Positions 10,960 through 22,268 of a stretch of 64,000 nt of DNA are shown here, piece after piece. The stretch covers positions 466,768,740 through 466,832,739 of the forward strand of contig CM042686.1 of assembly GCA_023614405.1 (NCBI GenBank). Reading direction: 5' to 3'. Each line of letters begins with the position of its first letter. Within the stretch, counting starts at the first letter, position 1. The stretch is from Avena insularis. Its lineage: Eukaryota; Streptophyta; Magnoliopsida; Poales; Poaceae. The notes under the pieces were generated by a model. That model ran no database searches. It worked only from the letters and a program-made list of their open reading frames with translations, and had not been told where the DNA came from. The position numbers and the translations under genes were made by a program.

Positions 10960-12046
10960 TAGACAGTTCCCCCTCCCTTCTGATGTCACTCACAGAAATG
11001 TAGATTCTCCCCCTCTTTTAACCATTTTGCCGGCACGGCTGTGACCGTACCGACAGCAGGCGGCATGACGGATGGCAATTCCCGACTGCCTGGGCTCGCA
11101 GGCTGCTGATGATCTATTGGTGAACCACAGAAGAGAAGGTGCGGAATGGAACTTTTTTTCCTGGCAAACGGCGCGGTAATTCATCGGCTCACCAGAGGCA
11201 TTTTTTTTCCTTGACCATCCCCTTATGTATACAGGCTTTGTTTTCTCCAGCGGAGAAAACAGCTTGGGAGCTGCCTGACATGATTAGATCAAATCAAACT
11301 GTGAGAGGAAGGGGTTTCACTGAAGAGTGCACTTCCAAGCCATTTTGGCCTTCACTTCACCTGATTTACTAATTTGTCACATTTTGTTCTCTACTGCCTG
11401 CTTCTTTTCTTTGTGTTGGAAGCAGCCAGTGTTCCACTTCCTAAAGACCTCTAGAGAGCAAATTTTGACGTCTGGCTGAGTATTTTATTTGTTCATGACT
11501 GTTGGCCATTGAAGCTCTTACTTTTTTTTGTTCTGTGGTTTGTGCCACATAATTATGTTAGGTTACAGAAATTTTAACATCTTTCACTTCAGAGATTTTG
11601 TTGACTGTCGTCCTATTCTATTAACCGCACAAAATTGTACCAAGAAGTATTTGTCTCTGCTGACAGTCACATGTATCTATGTAAGCTCACCCTGCAGAGA
11701 ACAATAATGATTTCATCTTACATGATACAACTGATACAACTATGTATCTATAATGCCAGCCAGGGATAATGAACTCTTCAATTTTCTAAAATAACATGCA
11801 TCAACTATGTAACAGAGAATACCAGTAACACATTCGGCCATGATGCAATCATGTCAACTATAAGTTATTAATTGAGTTTGCATAAAAAGATTCACAAAGA
11901 AATAAGAACAGAATCAAAGATAAAAAAGATGCTAAGCCGGTTCAGGAGCGGGACAACAAGAAATAGAACAACTAACAGCAGGCGCTAATATACAAGGCAA
12001 GGATTCAGGTAATGTAATCAGATGGAAAGCTACACCGCATCAGACC
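10960..12046. other. LAX2 3' flank
   Basis: The first few hundred bases are moderately GC-rich and are probably 3' UTR of LAX2. I could not place a polyadenylation site. No repeat or gene is evident before the minus-strand candidate at 12,047. Confidence 0.4.
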
Positions 12047-12378
12047 TCAAAGTGTCACCGAATACCCTCCCCAGTCAGGAACCAGTATAGGGTCGTCATC
12101 ACCGGTGTGATGCTGCCGAGACGATGAGGTGATGTCAAGAAGCTCCAGAGAAAAGTCAGTGACGTTACACGTATCAGGCATTCCAACGCACACTGCTACT
12201 GAGAAAGACAAGGTGATCACTAGTGCAGGATAACCGCTATTAAGACGGCATAAACATGATTAAGACAAGCTGGGCTTCCCTCGAAGTAGACAAAATGCCA
12301 TGGCTGCCATAGTAGTTAAAACTCGTCTTTCGACACAATAAAACCTGAATAGGCATGTAACTCTCCCAGCCTCGGCAC
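12047..12378 (-). CDS. Possible 3'-terminal exons of an unrecognised gene
   Basis: Two minus-strand segments read as exons. The first, 12378-12345 (34 nt), has acceptor CTTCAG and donor CAG|GTTTTA. The second, 12198-12047 (152 nt), follows CTTTCTCAG and ends in TGA. Joined they encode VPRLGELHAYS followed by VAVCVGMPDT, then DFSLELLDI, a run of Ser/His/Asp and LVPDWGGYSVTL. The frame is open across the junction and codon use looks genic, unlike the nearby repeats. No family was recognised and no upstream exons could be followed, because a solo LTR begins at 12,495. It may be a gene fragment or a decayed gene. Confidence 0.3.
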
Positions 12379-12494
12379 CTGAAGATGCACCCAGCCAATT
12401 AAGAGAAGGTGATAACATAAAGGAAAAAAGTCTACATGACCCCCACAACTAATGGATTTCGGACGGAGAACCCCCTAATTATAAAGTAGCATAT

Positions 12495-13019
12495 TGTCGT
12501 GGTATTATCGATGAGTATGCCATGGGGTTCCTCACAGCGCGTTTAGACAGACATGGGGTAAGGCGGCGAGTTGGCGGGTACAAGATAACACAGCTTACTC
12601 CAGTTCAGATCTCACGATGGTGGCGGAATCCTACTCCTACTTCCAATCGCTGTAATGGCAATACGACAGGTTACAGAGATTGTAGGGTTTGCTATGCGAG
12701 GTTGTCTATTGCCCTAAAGGCTCCCGCATGTCCAGCTTATAAAGGCACTAGAACCTAGGGTTACAGGGTAGATACCATACCGGACAGTTTACAGAGTCCT
12801 ATACTAACACTAACTAATCTTTGTGTCATGTACTCCAAGGCTCCGGCTTCGTCTATGTCGGTACCATAACCTCCATGTTACTTCGGCATGCGCCTCCCTT
12901 TTGGATTTCTCTAACTGGACCGTCCAACAGTCCATAGGCCATGCTACCATCAGTGGGCCACCCGAGTTAGACGAAATGAGGCTATGTTATGGTGATACTC
13001 ATTATGCATATCCCCAACA
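12495..13019. mobile_element. Solo LTR, 525 bp
   Basis: The sequence begins TGTCGTGGTATTATC and ends ATCCCCAACA. It is flanked by CATAT (12490-12494) and CATAC (13020-13024), a 5-bp target duplication with one change. Internal words (CTTACTCCAGTTCAGATC, CTAGGGTT, TTACTTCGGCATGCG) resemble LTRs of grass gypsy elements. No primer site or coding sequence follows at either side, so it is a solo LTR left by LTR-LTR recombination. Confidence 0.75.
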
Positions 13020-13142
13020 CATACTTATAACCCATAAACTAACTAAACCCAAACAACTAACCTCCTAGAGCCAATGAGAGTGGGTTTGCACCCTGGTTTC
13101 ACTAACATGGGCCTTGGTTTAGTCCAACGTGGACTCCAATTG

Positions 13143-13919
13143 TTATACATAAGCCCCCACAGATAAATCCCCCAAGCCTCCACCTTGATTTGGGTTTTTC
13201 TTTTGCCTCCCATGTCTTCTCTCCCTCTTGGTCATGCTCGCAAGGCATGGTGGCCAACTCCAATAGTTCTCCGAAGGGTGGAGCAACACCACTTCACCGC
13301 CGACAGATGGGCAAGCACATACCATACCGCTAACTCCCGTTCGACTATGCTCCCACCATCAACTGCAACTATGGACTGAAGATGTCGCAGTGGATATCTT
13401 GGAGTGATGAAAATTCTGGTCGGAGGCACCGCAATTGTAGCATGCACTCGATTAGTTTCAAGGTTTCTTCTGATTTTTCCTTTGTTCTCACCTTTGGATG
13501 TTGGTTTGGATGTTGAATCTTCTCTGTCAGATTGGGGTGGTGGAGGTTGTGACAGATTCAGTTGGGTTGACACGCCGATGTCCAGATTTTAGAGAGATTT
13601 AGTCCAAGACCTGTGTGACGCTGTGTGGGACAAAACTGGATAAATTGGAAGGCTAGAGGTGCAAGTGAAGCAAAGCAGTGAGCACATTGTCAAGATGTTG
13701 CATGAAGAAGTGGAGATGCAAGCAAGTGAAATAGCAAAGGTGAAGATGCGGGCACATGGAGGATGCAACCTTCTCATAATTTGGATATTTTTAGTAGCAT
13801 TTGCATTGTATTGTGGAATGGTCATGAGGAGCAAATGGGAAGTTTGTCAATTGGCAACACTATGTACTAAATATTGTTGGCATTTAGTAGCTAGGTTTTG
13901 TGAACATTATGTACTATGA
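13143..13919 (+). pseudogene. GRF-type zinc-finger protein relic
   Basis: A CT-rich leader is followed by a short frame encoding CNYGLKMSQWISWSDEN, then GRRHRNC (about 13366-13460), and, after a non-matching stretch that could be an intron, GGGGCDRFSWVDTPMS (about 13534-13585). The C...G...W.S...N..GRR...C plus C..F.W.D spacing is the GRF zinc-finger pattern. Downstream, 13659-13919 encodes a short helical region and a hydrophobic segment (LLIIWIFLVAFALYCGM), as in the C-terminal coiled coil and membrane segment of many grass GRF proteins. Frame changes are needed between parts, so it is broken. Such ORFs often travel inside grass DNA transposons, and here a MULE relic lies next to it. Confidence 0.5.
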
Positions 13920-14239
13920 ATGTGGGTCCAAAATTTGTACTAGAAATTTGGGAGCATTTTGTCTGTATTTTGTATTGAATGTTAGTCAATAGTACATAGA
14001 AATTTTGGCAACATTTTGTCTCCAAGTTGGCACCATCATGTGTATAATTTAACAGTAACAATAGTAAATTTCAGACACGCCAATATCAAGGCAAGATATA
14101 ATGGTGACAACAACATTGTTTCACACGTAGTCATATGTAACCGTTCAAAACACATAGTTTCACGCATAGCCACATAAAGCAATACTAGTTTGGGGTGCTG
14201 ATCTTGTACATATCAACATCACATCATTGTGCACTACTC
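13920..14239. other. No feature recognised
   Basis: AT-rich sequence between the GRF relic and the MULE relic. It is probably part of the same decayed DNA transposon, but nothing diagnostic is visible. Confidence 0.4.
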
Positions 14240-14985
14240 TTCTCCTTCTCCACATTGTCCAGGTTCTCCACATTGTTTCTTATTTCCCCACAAGTACCAC
14301 TTAATTCTCCTAGTTTCTAGCACTGTTCCAGTCACAACCTGGAACATTGGAATTGTTTGACACCTTGCTGGTTGGGAGCTTGACTAGATGGCGTAGGACC
14401 TAAACCCGGCTGTGAGCTTGTTGTTGGATGGACTGATTTCTTTTTCTGCCTTTTCTTTGGGGGCACATGGACTATTGGCTACATATGAGCTTGATGGACA
14501 TGTTCTTGTTCACATTACCTTGTTGTACATGAGCTTGGTGCACAATAATAAGAATTAAATGAATATCACTGCACATAATTTTGACAAGTATGGGTTTATA
14601 CAAGAAATAGTAGTGTGATTTTTATTGAATGTAAAAGGGAAAAATATGTCCTTGGGTGTTGTTTGTTCTTGATTTATTTATTTTTATTTTGGATACTTTA
14701 GTGACCTGGACATGTTCCTTCACAGTATCCAGGTTGCCTTTGGACTTTCTTTTATTGTGATTTTCCCCTCCCCACAAGGAGAATCTAATTGTAACACCTT
14801 TTTTTGATAATTTTGTGCCCTTTTGTTTATTTTCTCTTCTTCTCTTTGTCTTGGGCCTTCATGGCATGTTGGTTTTAATAGGTGGAAATGGCCTAGGATT
14901 GCTAGCAACTTTCCAACTCTCTTTCCCCTCTACATGCCATAACACATTTCTCTATATATGAGCATAGACATCTATTCCACATCAT
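14240..14985 (-). pseudogene. Mutator-like (MULE) transposase, C-terminal relic
   Basis: The minus strand around 14,930-14,690 encodes PFPPIKTNMP, a stop, RPKTKRRRENKQ and GTKLSKKGVTIR, then GGENHNKRK, matching the end of plant MULE transposases, where a basic RPKK-type stretch precedes a SWIM-linked CCHC knuckle. All three Cys of the knuckle are replaced (by Phe, Trp and Ser) while the His and spacing remain, so it is inactive. Further down (about 14,460-14,350) a Pro/Ser/Gln-rich tail is readable. The upstream catalytic domain is missing: at about 14,986 the sequence changes abruptly into copia RNase H. Confidence 0.65.
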
Positions 14986-16498
14986 TGTTGTCACAATACA
15001 CGTCTATCGGATTGGACGAGCCCTGAACCACACCAACATCCATGAGGAAATTCCTCATCCAAACAGCTTCCTTTGCTTCCTCCGAGGCAGCAATATACTC
15101 AGCCTCTATCGTAGACGCAGACACCGTCTCTTGCTTGGAACTCTTCTAGCTCACAGCCCCTTCGTTTATCACAAACACATATCCGGATTGCGAACGAGAA
15201 TCATCTGAGTCAGTGAGATAACTCGCATCCGTGTAACCCCTTACACTGAGTTCATCCTCACCTCCATAAACCAGGAACATATCCTTAGTCCTTCTCAAGT
15301 ATTTAAGGATATTTTTAGCCGCTGCCCAGTGGATTTCTCCAGGGTCAGCCTGGTACCTGCTCACAACACTTAGAGCATAGGAAACATCCGGCCTAGTACA
15401 AATCATAGCGTACATGATGGATCCGACTGCAGAAGCATATGGAATCGCACTCATCTGACTTCGCTCATAAGTTGTCGAAGGACACCGAGTCTTGCTAAGT
15501 TTCACGCCATGGGACATTGGTAAGAACCCCTTCTTAGACGATTCCATGTTGAACTTCTTCAATACTTTGTCCAAATATGTACTTTGACTCAATCCAATGA
15601 GCCACTTTGATCTATCTCTATAGATCCGGATTCCTAGTATGTAAGTCGCCTGACCCAAGTCTTTCATCGAAAAACTCTTTTCCAATGATTCCTTGGTCTC
15701 TTGCAACATCTGGACATCATTTCCGGTCAGTAATATGTCATCCACATATAAGATCAGAAAGTTTACTTTGCTCCCACTAAACTTCTTGTATAAACAAGAG
15801 TCATGATCACTTTTGATGAAGCCAAACGATTTGACTACCTCATCAAAGCGAATGTTCCAACTCCGAGATGCTTGCTTCAACCCATAAATGGATTTCTGAA
15901 GTTTGCATACCTTGTCAGCATTAGCCGGATCGACAAAGCCCTCGGGTTGTATCATATACACGTCCTCGGTTAAATTTCCATTAAGGAAAGCCATCTTGAC
16001 ATCCATCTGCCATATCTCATAGTCGAAATAGGCTGCTATAGCTAACATGATCTGAACCGATTTAAGCATCACCACAGGAGAGAAAGTCTCATTGTAGTCA
16101 ACTCCTTGAACTTGTCGGAACCCCTTCGTGACAAGCTGTGCCTTATAGATAGAAACATTTCCATCCATATCAGTTTTCTTCTTAAAGACCCATTTGCACT
16201 CGACGGGTCTTGCACCGTCTGGCAGATCAACCAAGTTCCAAACTTGATTTTCATCCATGGACTTTAACTCGGATCTCATGGCTCCAAACCATGACTCAGA
16301 ATCAGAACCGACCATTGCTTCCGAATAAGTTGCTGGCTCATCACTGTCTAACAGTAACACATCACGAACACTTTGCAATCTGGCCGATATTCGCAGTGTT
16401 GGTGCTGTTTCCGGCTCAGGTACCATGGCCGGCTCAACCTCCAAGGCTTTTGCCGACTCGCTACTGGCCGGTACCTCTCGAATTTCTTCGAGTTGCAC
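14986..16498 (-). pseudogene. Copia A reverse transcriptase and partial RNase H
   Basis: An open stretch of 450 codons (16498-15146) carries the copia RT signature: WVFKKK, DVKMAFLNG, then YGLKQASR and the catalytic YVDD (in LILYVDDILLTGND). RNase H follows with GYTDASY and SQSGYVF. A TAG replaces the conserved Trp before KSSKQET at about 15,149. The frame can be followed beyond it through STIEAEYIAASE to YCDNN at about 14,990, where homology ends abruptly. The element cannot complete replication. Confidence 0.88.
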
Positions 16499-16528
16499 CG
16501 TGCTCCCACTGACTCCCTGACTGATAAA

Positions 16529-17109
16529 CTATTTCTCAAGGAAGACACCATTCCGAGCGACAAACACTTTGCCCTCTTCTCGGTTGTAGAAGTAGTAACC
16601 CAAGGTTTCCCTCGGATATCCTACGAAAATACCCTTATCCGACTTAGCTGTAAGCTTGTCTGACTGAAGTCGCTTGATAAAAGCTTCACAACCCCAAATC
16701 TTAAGAAAAGATAAACTTGGCTTCTTGCCAGTCCACATCTCATGCGGTGTCTTCTCTATCGACTTTGATGGTACTCTGTTTAGTGTGAATGCTGCAGTTT
16801 CTAGACAATAACCCCAAAATGATAAAGGAAGATCTATCCGACTCATCATTGATCGTACCATGTCAAACAAGGTCCGATTTCTCCTTTCTGACACATCGTT
16901 TCTCTGCGGTGTTCCTGGAGGAGTGAGCTGGGGAACTATTCCACAACTCTTCAGATGGTCATCAAACTCATGGCTCATGTACTCGCCTCCTCGGTCCGAC
17001 CAAAGAAACTTTATTTTCTTGCCGAGTTGATTCTGTACCTCATTCTAGAATTCCTTGAACTTTTCAAAGGCATCTGACTTATGTTTCATCAAGTAGATAT
17101 ATCCATACC
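16529..17109 (-). pseudogene. Copia A integrase core
   Basis: The catalytic D,D,E residues are all recognisable: VHSDVCGP (in the preceding segment), WSDRGGEYMS at about 17,000, and the Glu of NDVSERRNRTL at about 16,880. The region 16978-16529 is open for 149 codons and includes the GKKP and GIFVGYP motifs C-terminal to the core. A TAG lies in FKEF|NEVQ at about 17,045, and a frameshift near 17,105 separates it from the upstream part. Normally this joins the cDNA to the chromosome; this copy is dead. Confidence 0.82.
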
Positions 17110-17112
17110 TAC

Positions 17113-17920
17113 TCAAATATCAGTGAATGTAATGAAGTACTCATAACCACCTCTGGTTGTCGTGCTCATCGGGCCACATACATCACTATGTACTAGTCCC
17201 AATAAGTCGGACGCCCTTTCACAACTCTTTGCAAAAGGTGTCTTGGTCATCTTGCCGAGTAGGCAAGATTCACATGTCTCGAATGATTCCAAGTCGAACG
17301 AAGTTAGGAGTCCATCATCATGGAGCTTCTTCATGCGTTTCCAGCTTATATGACCAAGCTGACAATGCCAAAAGTAAGCCATATTTAGATCATTTGGTTT
17401 CAACCTTTTCACATTTATGTTATAGACAGATTCACCTTCAAGATTCAAAATAAATAACTCGTCCTGGACGGGTGCAAAGCCGTGAAACATATCATTCAAA
17501 TACAAATAACAACCATTATTCTTAATATTCGACTCATAGCCTTGTCCCATCAAACATGAGGCAGAAATAATGTTTCGACTAAGCACTGCAACATAATAAT
17601 AATTATTCAGCTCCTTTAAGAATCCAAAAGGTAAATGAAGTTGCATTGTGCCGACTTCCAACGCAGCGACTCTTGCTTTGTTGCCGACTCGAATGTCAAC
17701 CTCGCCTCTCGCCATGCTCCTAGTTCTTACCAGTCCCTGCAACGAGTTGTAGATGTGAATAACTGATCCGGTATCATGTACCCAAGAACTACCAGGTGCA
17801 TCAGCAAGATAAATGTCTATAACATTGCAAACAAGCGTACCTGAACCAGAAGTCACACCTCCACTCTTGGCTTTGTCAGCCAGATACTTGCTACAATTCC
17901 TCTTCTAGTGGCCATCCGCC
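17113..17920 (-). pseudogene. Copia A zinc knuckle, protease and pre-integrase domain
   Basis: At the high-coordinate end, CFYCKADGH, a stop and KRNC make a CCHC zinc knuckle (CX2CX4HX4C) of Gag with an in-frame TAG inside it. The protease active site is WVHDTGS (about 17,780). Further on, YFWHCQLGHISWKRM and CESCLLGKM form the HHCC zinc-binding pre-integrase domain, and VHSDVCGP begins the integrase core. The open part is 247 codons. Confidence 0.82.
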
Positions 17921-17959
17921 TTGCAGTAGAAGCAAGTGGATCCGGCTGCAGGAGATGGC

Positions 17960-18695
17960 TTAGTCCACGAGGCGCTTTGGACGGGTCCTCGGCCTTACCT
18001 CCGACTTAGCCTTCTTCTTCTTAGTCCAAGAACTCTTCTTGAACTTAGCCTTATTACCATCAACACTTGGTAGCACCTTTCTTGAGATCCGCCTCAGCCT
18101 GCTTGAGCATCCCATGTAATTCAGTGAGCTTCTTATCCATACCATGCATGTGGTAGTTCGATATGAACTGACCATACGCACTAGGAAGAGAGTTCAGAAT
18201 TATGTCCGTAGCGAACTCTTCACTAATGGGGTAGCCCAGCCTTTCCAGAGACTGCACGTAACCAACCATCCTGATCACATGTAGACTCAGTGGATCACCA
18301 TCCTTAAGCTTGCAGCTCAACAAGGCCTGAGAGACTTGATACCTCTCAGTCTTTGCCTGAGCCTGGAACATACTTTTGAGGCTTTCGATCATATCGTAGG
18401 CATCAACATTCTCGAACTAATGCTGCAAGTCCGGTTCCATGTGAGCAAGCATAAGACAGCTAATCTCCGTGGATTCATCATAAATCCGATGGTAGGCATT
18501 GGTGGCTGCGACAGTCGCATTCTCATTCGGCTCATCTGGAAGTGGGTTGTCTAGGACATGGTCCCTCTTTTCTTGCTTGAGAACAATTCTCAGATTATGA
18601 TACCAGTTGGTGAAGTTAGTTCCATTTAGCTTATCTTTCTCTAAGATGGTTCTCAAAGAAAAACTGGAAATCTGAGGGAGACTGCTAGGTGCCAT
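17960..18695 (-). pseudogene. Copia A gag
   Basis: It starts with MAPSSLPQISSF at 18695 and encodes KLNGTNFTNWYHNLRIVLK, the conserved start of copia Gag (UBN2 family). A stop at about 18,418 splits it, and the same frame continues as ENVDAYDMIESLKSMF through YHMHGMDKKLTELHGMLKQA to about 18,060. A frame change then leads to a Lys-rich segment. Gag would form the virus-like particle; this copy is broken. Confidence 0.82.
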
Positions 18696-18728
18696 TGATC
18701 TACAACAGAAAAAATATATGCAAAACAC

Positions 18729-20093
18729 TTAAGACATGTATCCATAAAAGAGCAAGCATATTAAATACTTTAATACTTATGCTCCCACTAGAACCAACAC
18801 CCCTCCAATGGTTACTTAGTGATTCAGGACCCTAAATAAGCAAGTCGACTAGTGAGCTTTAGCATCACCGCTAGCCGTCAATGATCTAGGTAGACAACTC
18901 CTTGTCTTTCGTATCTCATACGACTCCTGTTGGATGGGTGGCATCACATGCCCCGGCTCCCATCCGACTTTTCCCCGAGTCCCACAACCGTTGTGATAGA
19001 CCCGTCTAGATTACCGAGTGCTTCCGCTGTAAGAGTCCGAGTCGAACCCACCTAGTTGGAAAGAATTGATAGTACCTCAATTTTATGAGCCCACTACCAA
19101 AAATGTTCGACTTGTGATGGTGCAGCACTGGCGGGGAAACCGACTAGACCTTCTTTGAGGGATTACTTTCTACCAGCTATCAAATAGAGGTAAAACAGAG
19201 ACATAACAATAACACAAAATAAAGAAATTATAATGTGAAATGGTATGGCTCTCTTCATGGCGATCTCATCTCCACAAAGCTTGTAATTCGACTCGTGTCA
19301 ACTCTTGTCACGTGCCGCCTTACACCATGTAGCCGACTTGTACATCGACTTGCATGCCATTCGGGTTCTCCAAACAGCTACACTAGCTTGTAAAGTAAAT
19401 TACATAGAGAATCCGACATGCAGGTCCTTATACAATAAAATGACAGCACCTAGGCTCCAGCCGGCTAACAAAAACCGTGATACACAGATCACGTATGGAT
19501 TACACACATCACATGCACATAAGCCATACCATTCACAACATCATCCTGCAAAAACAAGTTATGCATAGATACGATATCTACCGGCGTTGTGAAACTTGCA
19601 ACGACATCTAAGGCGCTACGACATGGCGAAGCCGGCGGTCCCGCTAGCCAGATAGCGAGAGGGGATCGAAGGGGCAGCACCCCTCGCGGGTGCGGGTAGC
19701 GCCTGATGATTTTTTTCGAAAACGCAGATCTCATCTGCCTTCCGAACATGGATTTCATCATTGGATAAAACAATTTTACCCAAATCAGATCCATACTCCA
19801 ATTCGACCAAACTCTTTGATCTTCGATCACCGCATCTGGATTTACGTGTCACAGTCTACCCTGATGGCGGAAGTCGACCGGTAGGGGTATGTCGTTCCAC
19901 GACCTTAGTAGTTAGATCACAGAAACCAGATCATCCATTCCCCGAGTACAGTTGATCCAATCAACTTCGTACAAAACCGATCTATCTCATAGACCGACCA
20001 CCAAAACTGCAATTAGATCTAATCTAACGCCAACTGCATATCACATATGCAAGATCTCGAGCCTAAAACCAGAAGCTAACGCTCTGATACCAC
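18729..20093 (-). other. Copia A leader and primer binding site
   Basis: A stretch of 1.36 kb lies between the LTR and gag. The plus strand shows GCTCTGATACCA at 20081-20092, which on the element's strand is TGGTATCAGAGC, the tRNA-Met primer site, immediately inside the LTR. The leader itself has no convincing ORF. Confidence 0.8.
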
Positions 20094-21423
20094 TGTTGGC
20101 CCACACAGAGAAAACAAAACTTTTTCCTACGCGGTGAACCCAAGATCTAGCTGAGGTAGTAGGCCACGAGAATTACCACTAGACGCGCGGTTGCGGAATC
20201 GATGAAGCACGTCGCTTGATGTAGTGCAGTCCTCACGATCCGTTCCGATACACGATTGTCGAAGTGCTGAACGTACAACACCTCCGCCAGTATCCACACG
20301 TACGAGGAGGAGCACCAGCGATGGACTGCTAGGTCCGGTACAACGGCGACAAGACTGGACTGGAGCTAGGGTTTCCAACACATGGAGTGAGCTAACCATG
20401 TGCTCTAAGCACCTGCGCCCCAGCTTATATAGGGAGTGATAGTGGGCTCCACTAACTGGTGGCCGATTCACTAAAAGGCCTATATTAGTCACTGCGAGTC
20501 CAACTCACTGACTCTGTCCGTTTCCTTTTTGGGTCCAACCCAAAATTGCTCCCGCTCTTAAGTGTGTGACCCAACAGGCTCATGGTGACCCGGACACGAT
20601 CCGAGTCTCACTCGTGACTGATCAGTTGGTAGCAGCTCCTAGCAGAACGTGCCAACTCCCAAGTACCAAAGAGTCATGACGACATACCTTCCAATGCGAC
20701 TTTCGTCTAAGTCCCTTTTGCCTCACGATATACCTTGTCGAACTATAGGCGAATAATCGTCATCCCTTAAATAGTTTGACTCTCTTTCTCGATCCGAGAT
20801 AAGTGATTCATCCGACTAACTCTTAATCGGTCTTCTCGGTTAACACTTAACCGAGTCACGCATGGCCATGATTTCTGAATCATATCTTCCGAGAGGGCCT
20901 AGAGAATATCTCTCCAGACGAAGGGGCAAAATCCCATCTCGGTTATTCACATCATGCAGCTTGATTCTCAGTCGACCCAAACTCCACCTTTATAGCTGCC
21001 AAGTGACGGAACATCGTTTGACAAAATCTAAGTCGATGATCCTCAACTCGGATTGTGCAATAACCTTAGGTCTAAGGATTACATTGATTGAGATATACAA
21101 ATGACGACTTATTCGCTGTATCTCAATATGGGTCAGTCCGACTCGCTAAACTCTTTAGCCGAATCTGTGTAAGTTGGAATAGCATCTATATGCCCATGAC
21201 AAGTGGAACCGAGTCATCAACCGACTTTCACATTAGTCTAAGTTGTGTGTCCAGCACAACCTCAACGACCAAGGACAATCAGTATAAACAACATGAATAT
21301 ATAGTTCCACAATTGAATCACATATTCAATGATATATATCAGTAGTTCATACATGGACAATGACTTTATGAATACATTGGAAATAACATCATACATGATT
21401 GCCTCTAGGGCATATTCCCAACA
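20094..21423 (-). repeat. Copia A 5' LTR, 1330 bp
   Basis: On the plus strand it runs from TGTTGGCCCACAC to GCATATTCCCAACA, so the termini TGTTGG and CCAACA are perfect inverted repeats. On the element's strand it starts TGTTGGGAATATGCCCTAG, the start shared by BARE/Angela-type LTRs. No second copy lies in the window, so the insertion age cannot be estimated. Confidence 0.85.
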
Positions 21424-22268
21424 ATAGGGATATCAAAAGGGACTCATATGTGGTGACATTTTGAGTGGGAGCGTAACGGACATCACTTTGTATATGCTTG
21501 ACACATATGTGGATGTCATACTTGAAATTAGTGGTATTTAAAAGTTAATAAATAGTTTATGAATGAAGTTGAACAATATATTAGATATTGAAATCTATTG
21601 AGATAGATTAGTAAACATCAAAGCCATAATGTTTCTGATAGGATTCTAAAATAAGTTTAGAATGTCCTAGATTAGATTCTGAAAAGGTTTCGGAATAGGA
21701 CAAACAAAGTTGTTTTGTTAATCTAGGTGAAACATTTAAGCAAGCAACAAATGTTGATTAGATAAGGAAGGATGATACTCATCCTATATGAATCTGTCAT
21801 ATGTTTCTTCCACGAATCAACGGGTTGTGTGCCTAACTGAAATGTGACCCAAGTTCTTAAATAGAACAGGTTCAGAAGAGGTTTATGAAAACTGCTGAAC
21901 CAGCAAATAAGGAATCTACATAGATAATGGAATAGTGAATGAAGATATGACTAGTTTGGCTCATGAAGTTCGACTTCAGTCGCGCGAGTTTCTTGTATAA
22001 TGAAAACAATGAAAGTCCTCATGATTGATCGATAGGCATTGGAAATACTAAGAAACAAAAATCTCATTTTGTCACCAAACACATTTAGGAAAATTATGAG
22101 ATAATGTCATAAGTAGGGGACACTTAAAATGATTTGCAGAAGACATACAAATCTGGTAAAACAAATTAAAGATAGAAGGTTTCCTATAAGAAAGCATGAT
22201 TAAAACATTGTGTTTGTGATCGGTAAAAATGCAGCTAGATTATGTGTACTCTAGTGAAAGCGGGAGAC
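21424..22268 (+). mobile_element. Copia B, 3' internal remnant
   Basis: Sequence between the copia A LTR and the copia B LTR. It ends in the purine-rich GTGAAAGCGGGAGAC (about 22,254-22,268), a polypurine tract directly abutting the LTR start. No reading frame survives, but its position makes it the 3' internal end of a plus-strand copia into which copia A inserted. Confidence 0.55.

Larger units (their letters stand above)
14986..21423 (-). mobile_element. Copia retrotransposon A, 3' end missing
   Basis: This is a minus-strand Ty1-copia element. Order on its own strand: 5' LTR (21423-20094), primer site for initiator tRNA-Met at 20089-20078, long leader, gag, protease, integrase, reverse transcriptase and part of RNase H. 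The protease-integrase-RT order defines copia. It resembles the BARE/Angela group by its LTR start (TGTTGGGAATATGCCCTAG). The rest of RNase H, the polypurine tract and the 3' LTR are absent: RNase H stops after the YCDNN motif and MULE sequence follows directly. Stops and frameshifts occur in every domain. Confidence 0.88.
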
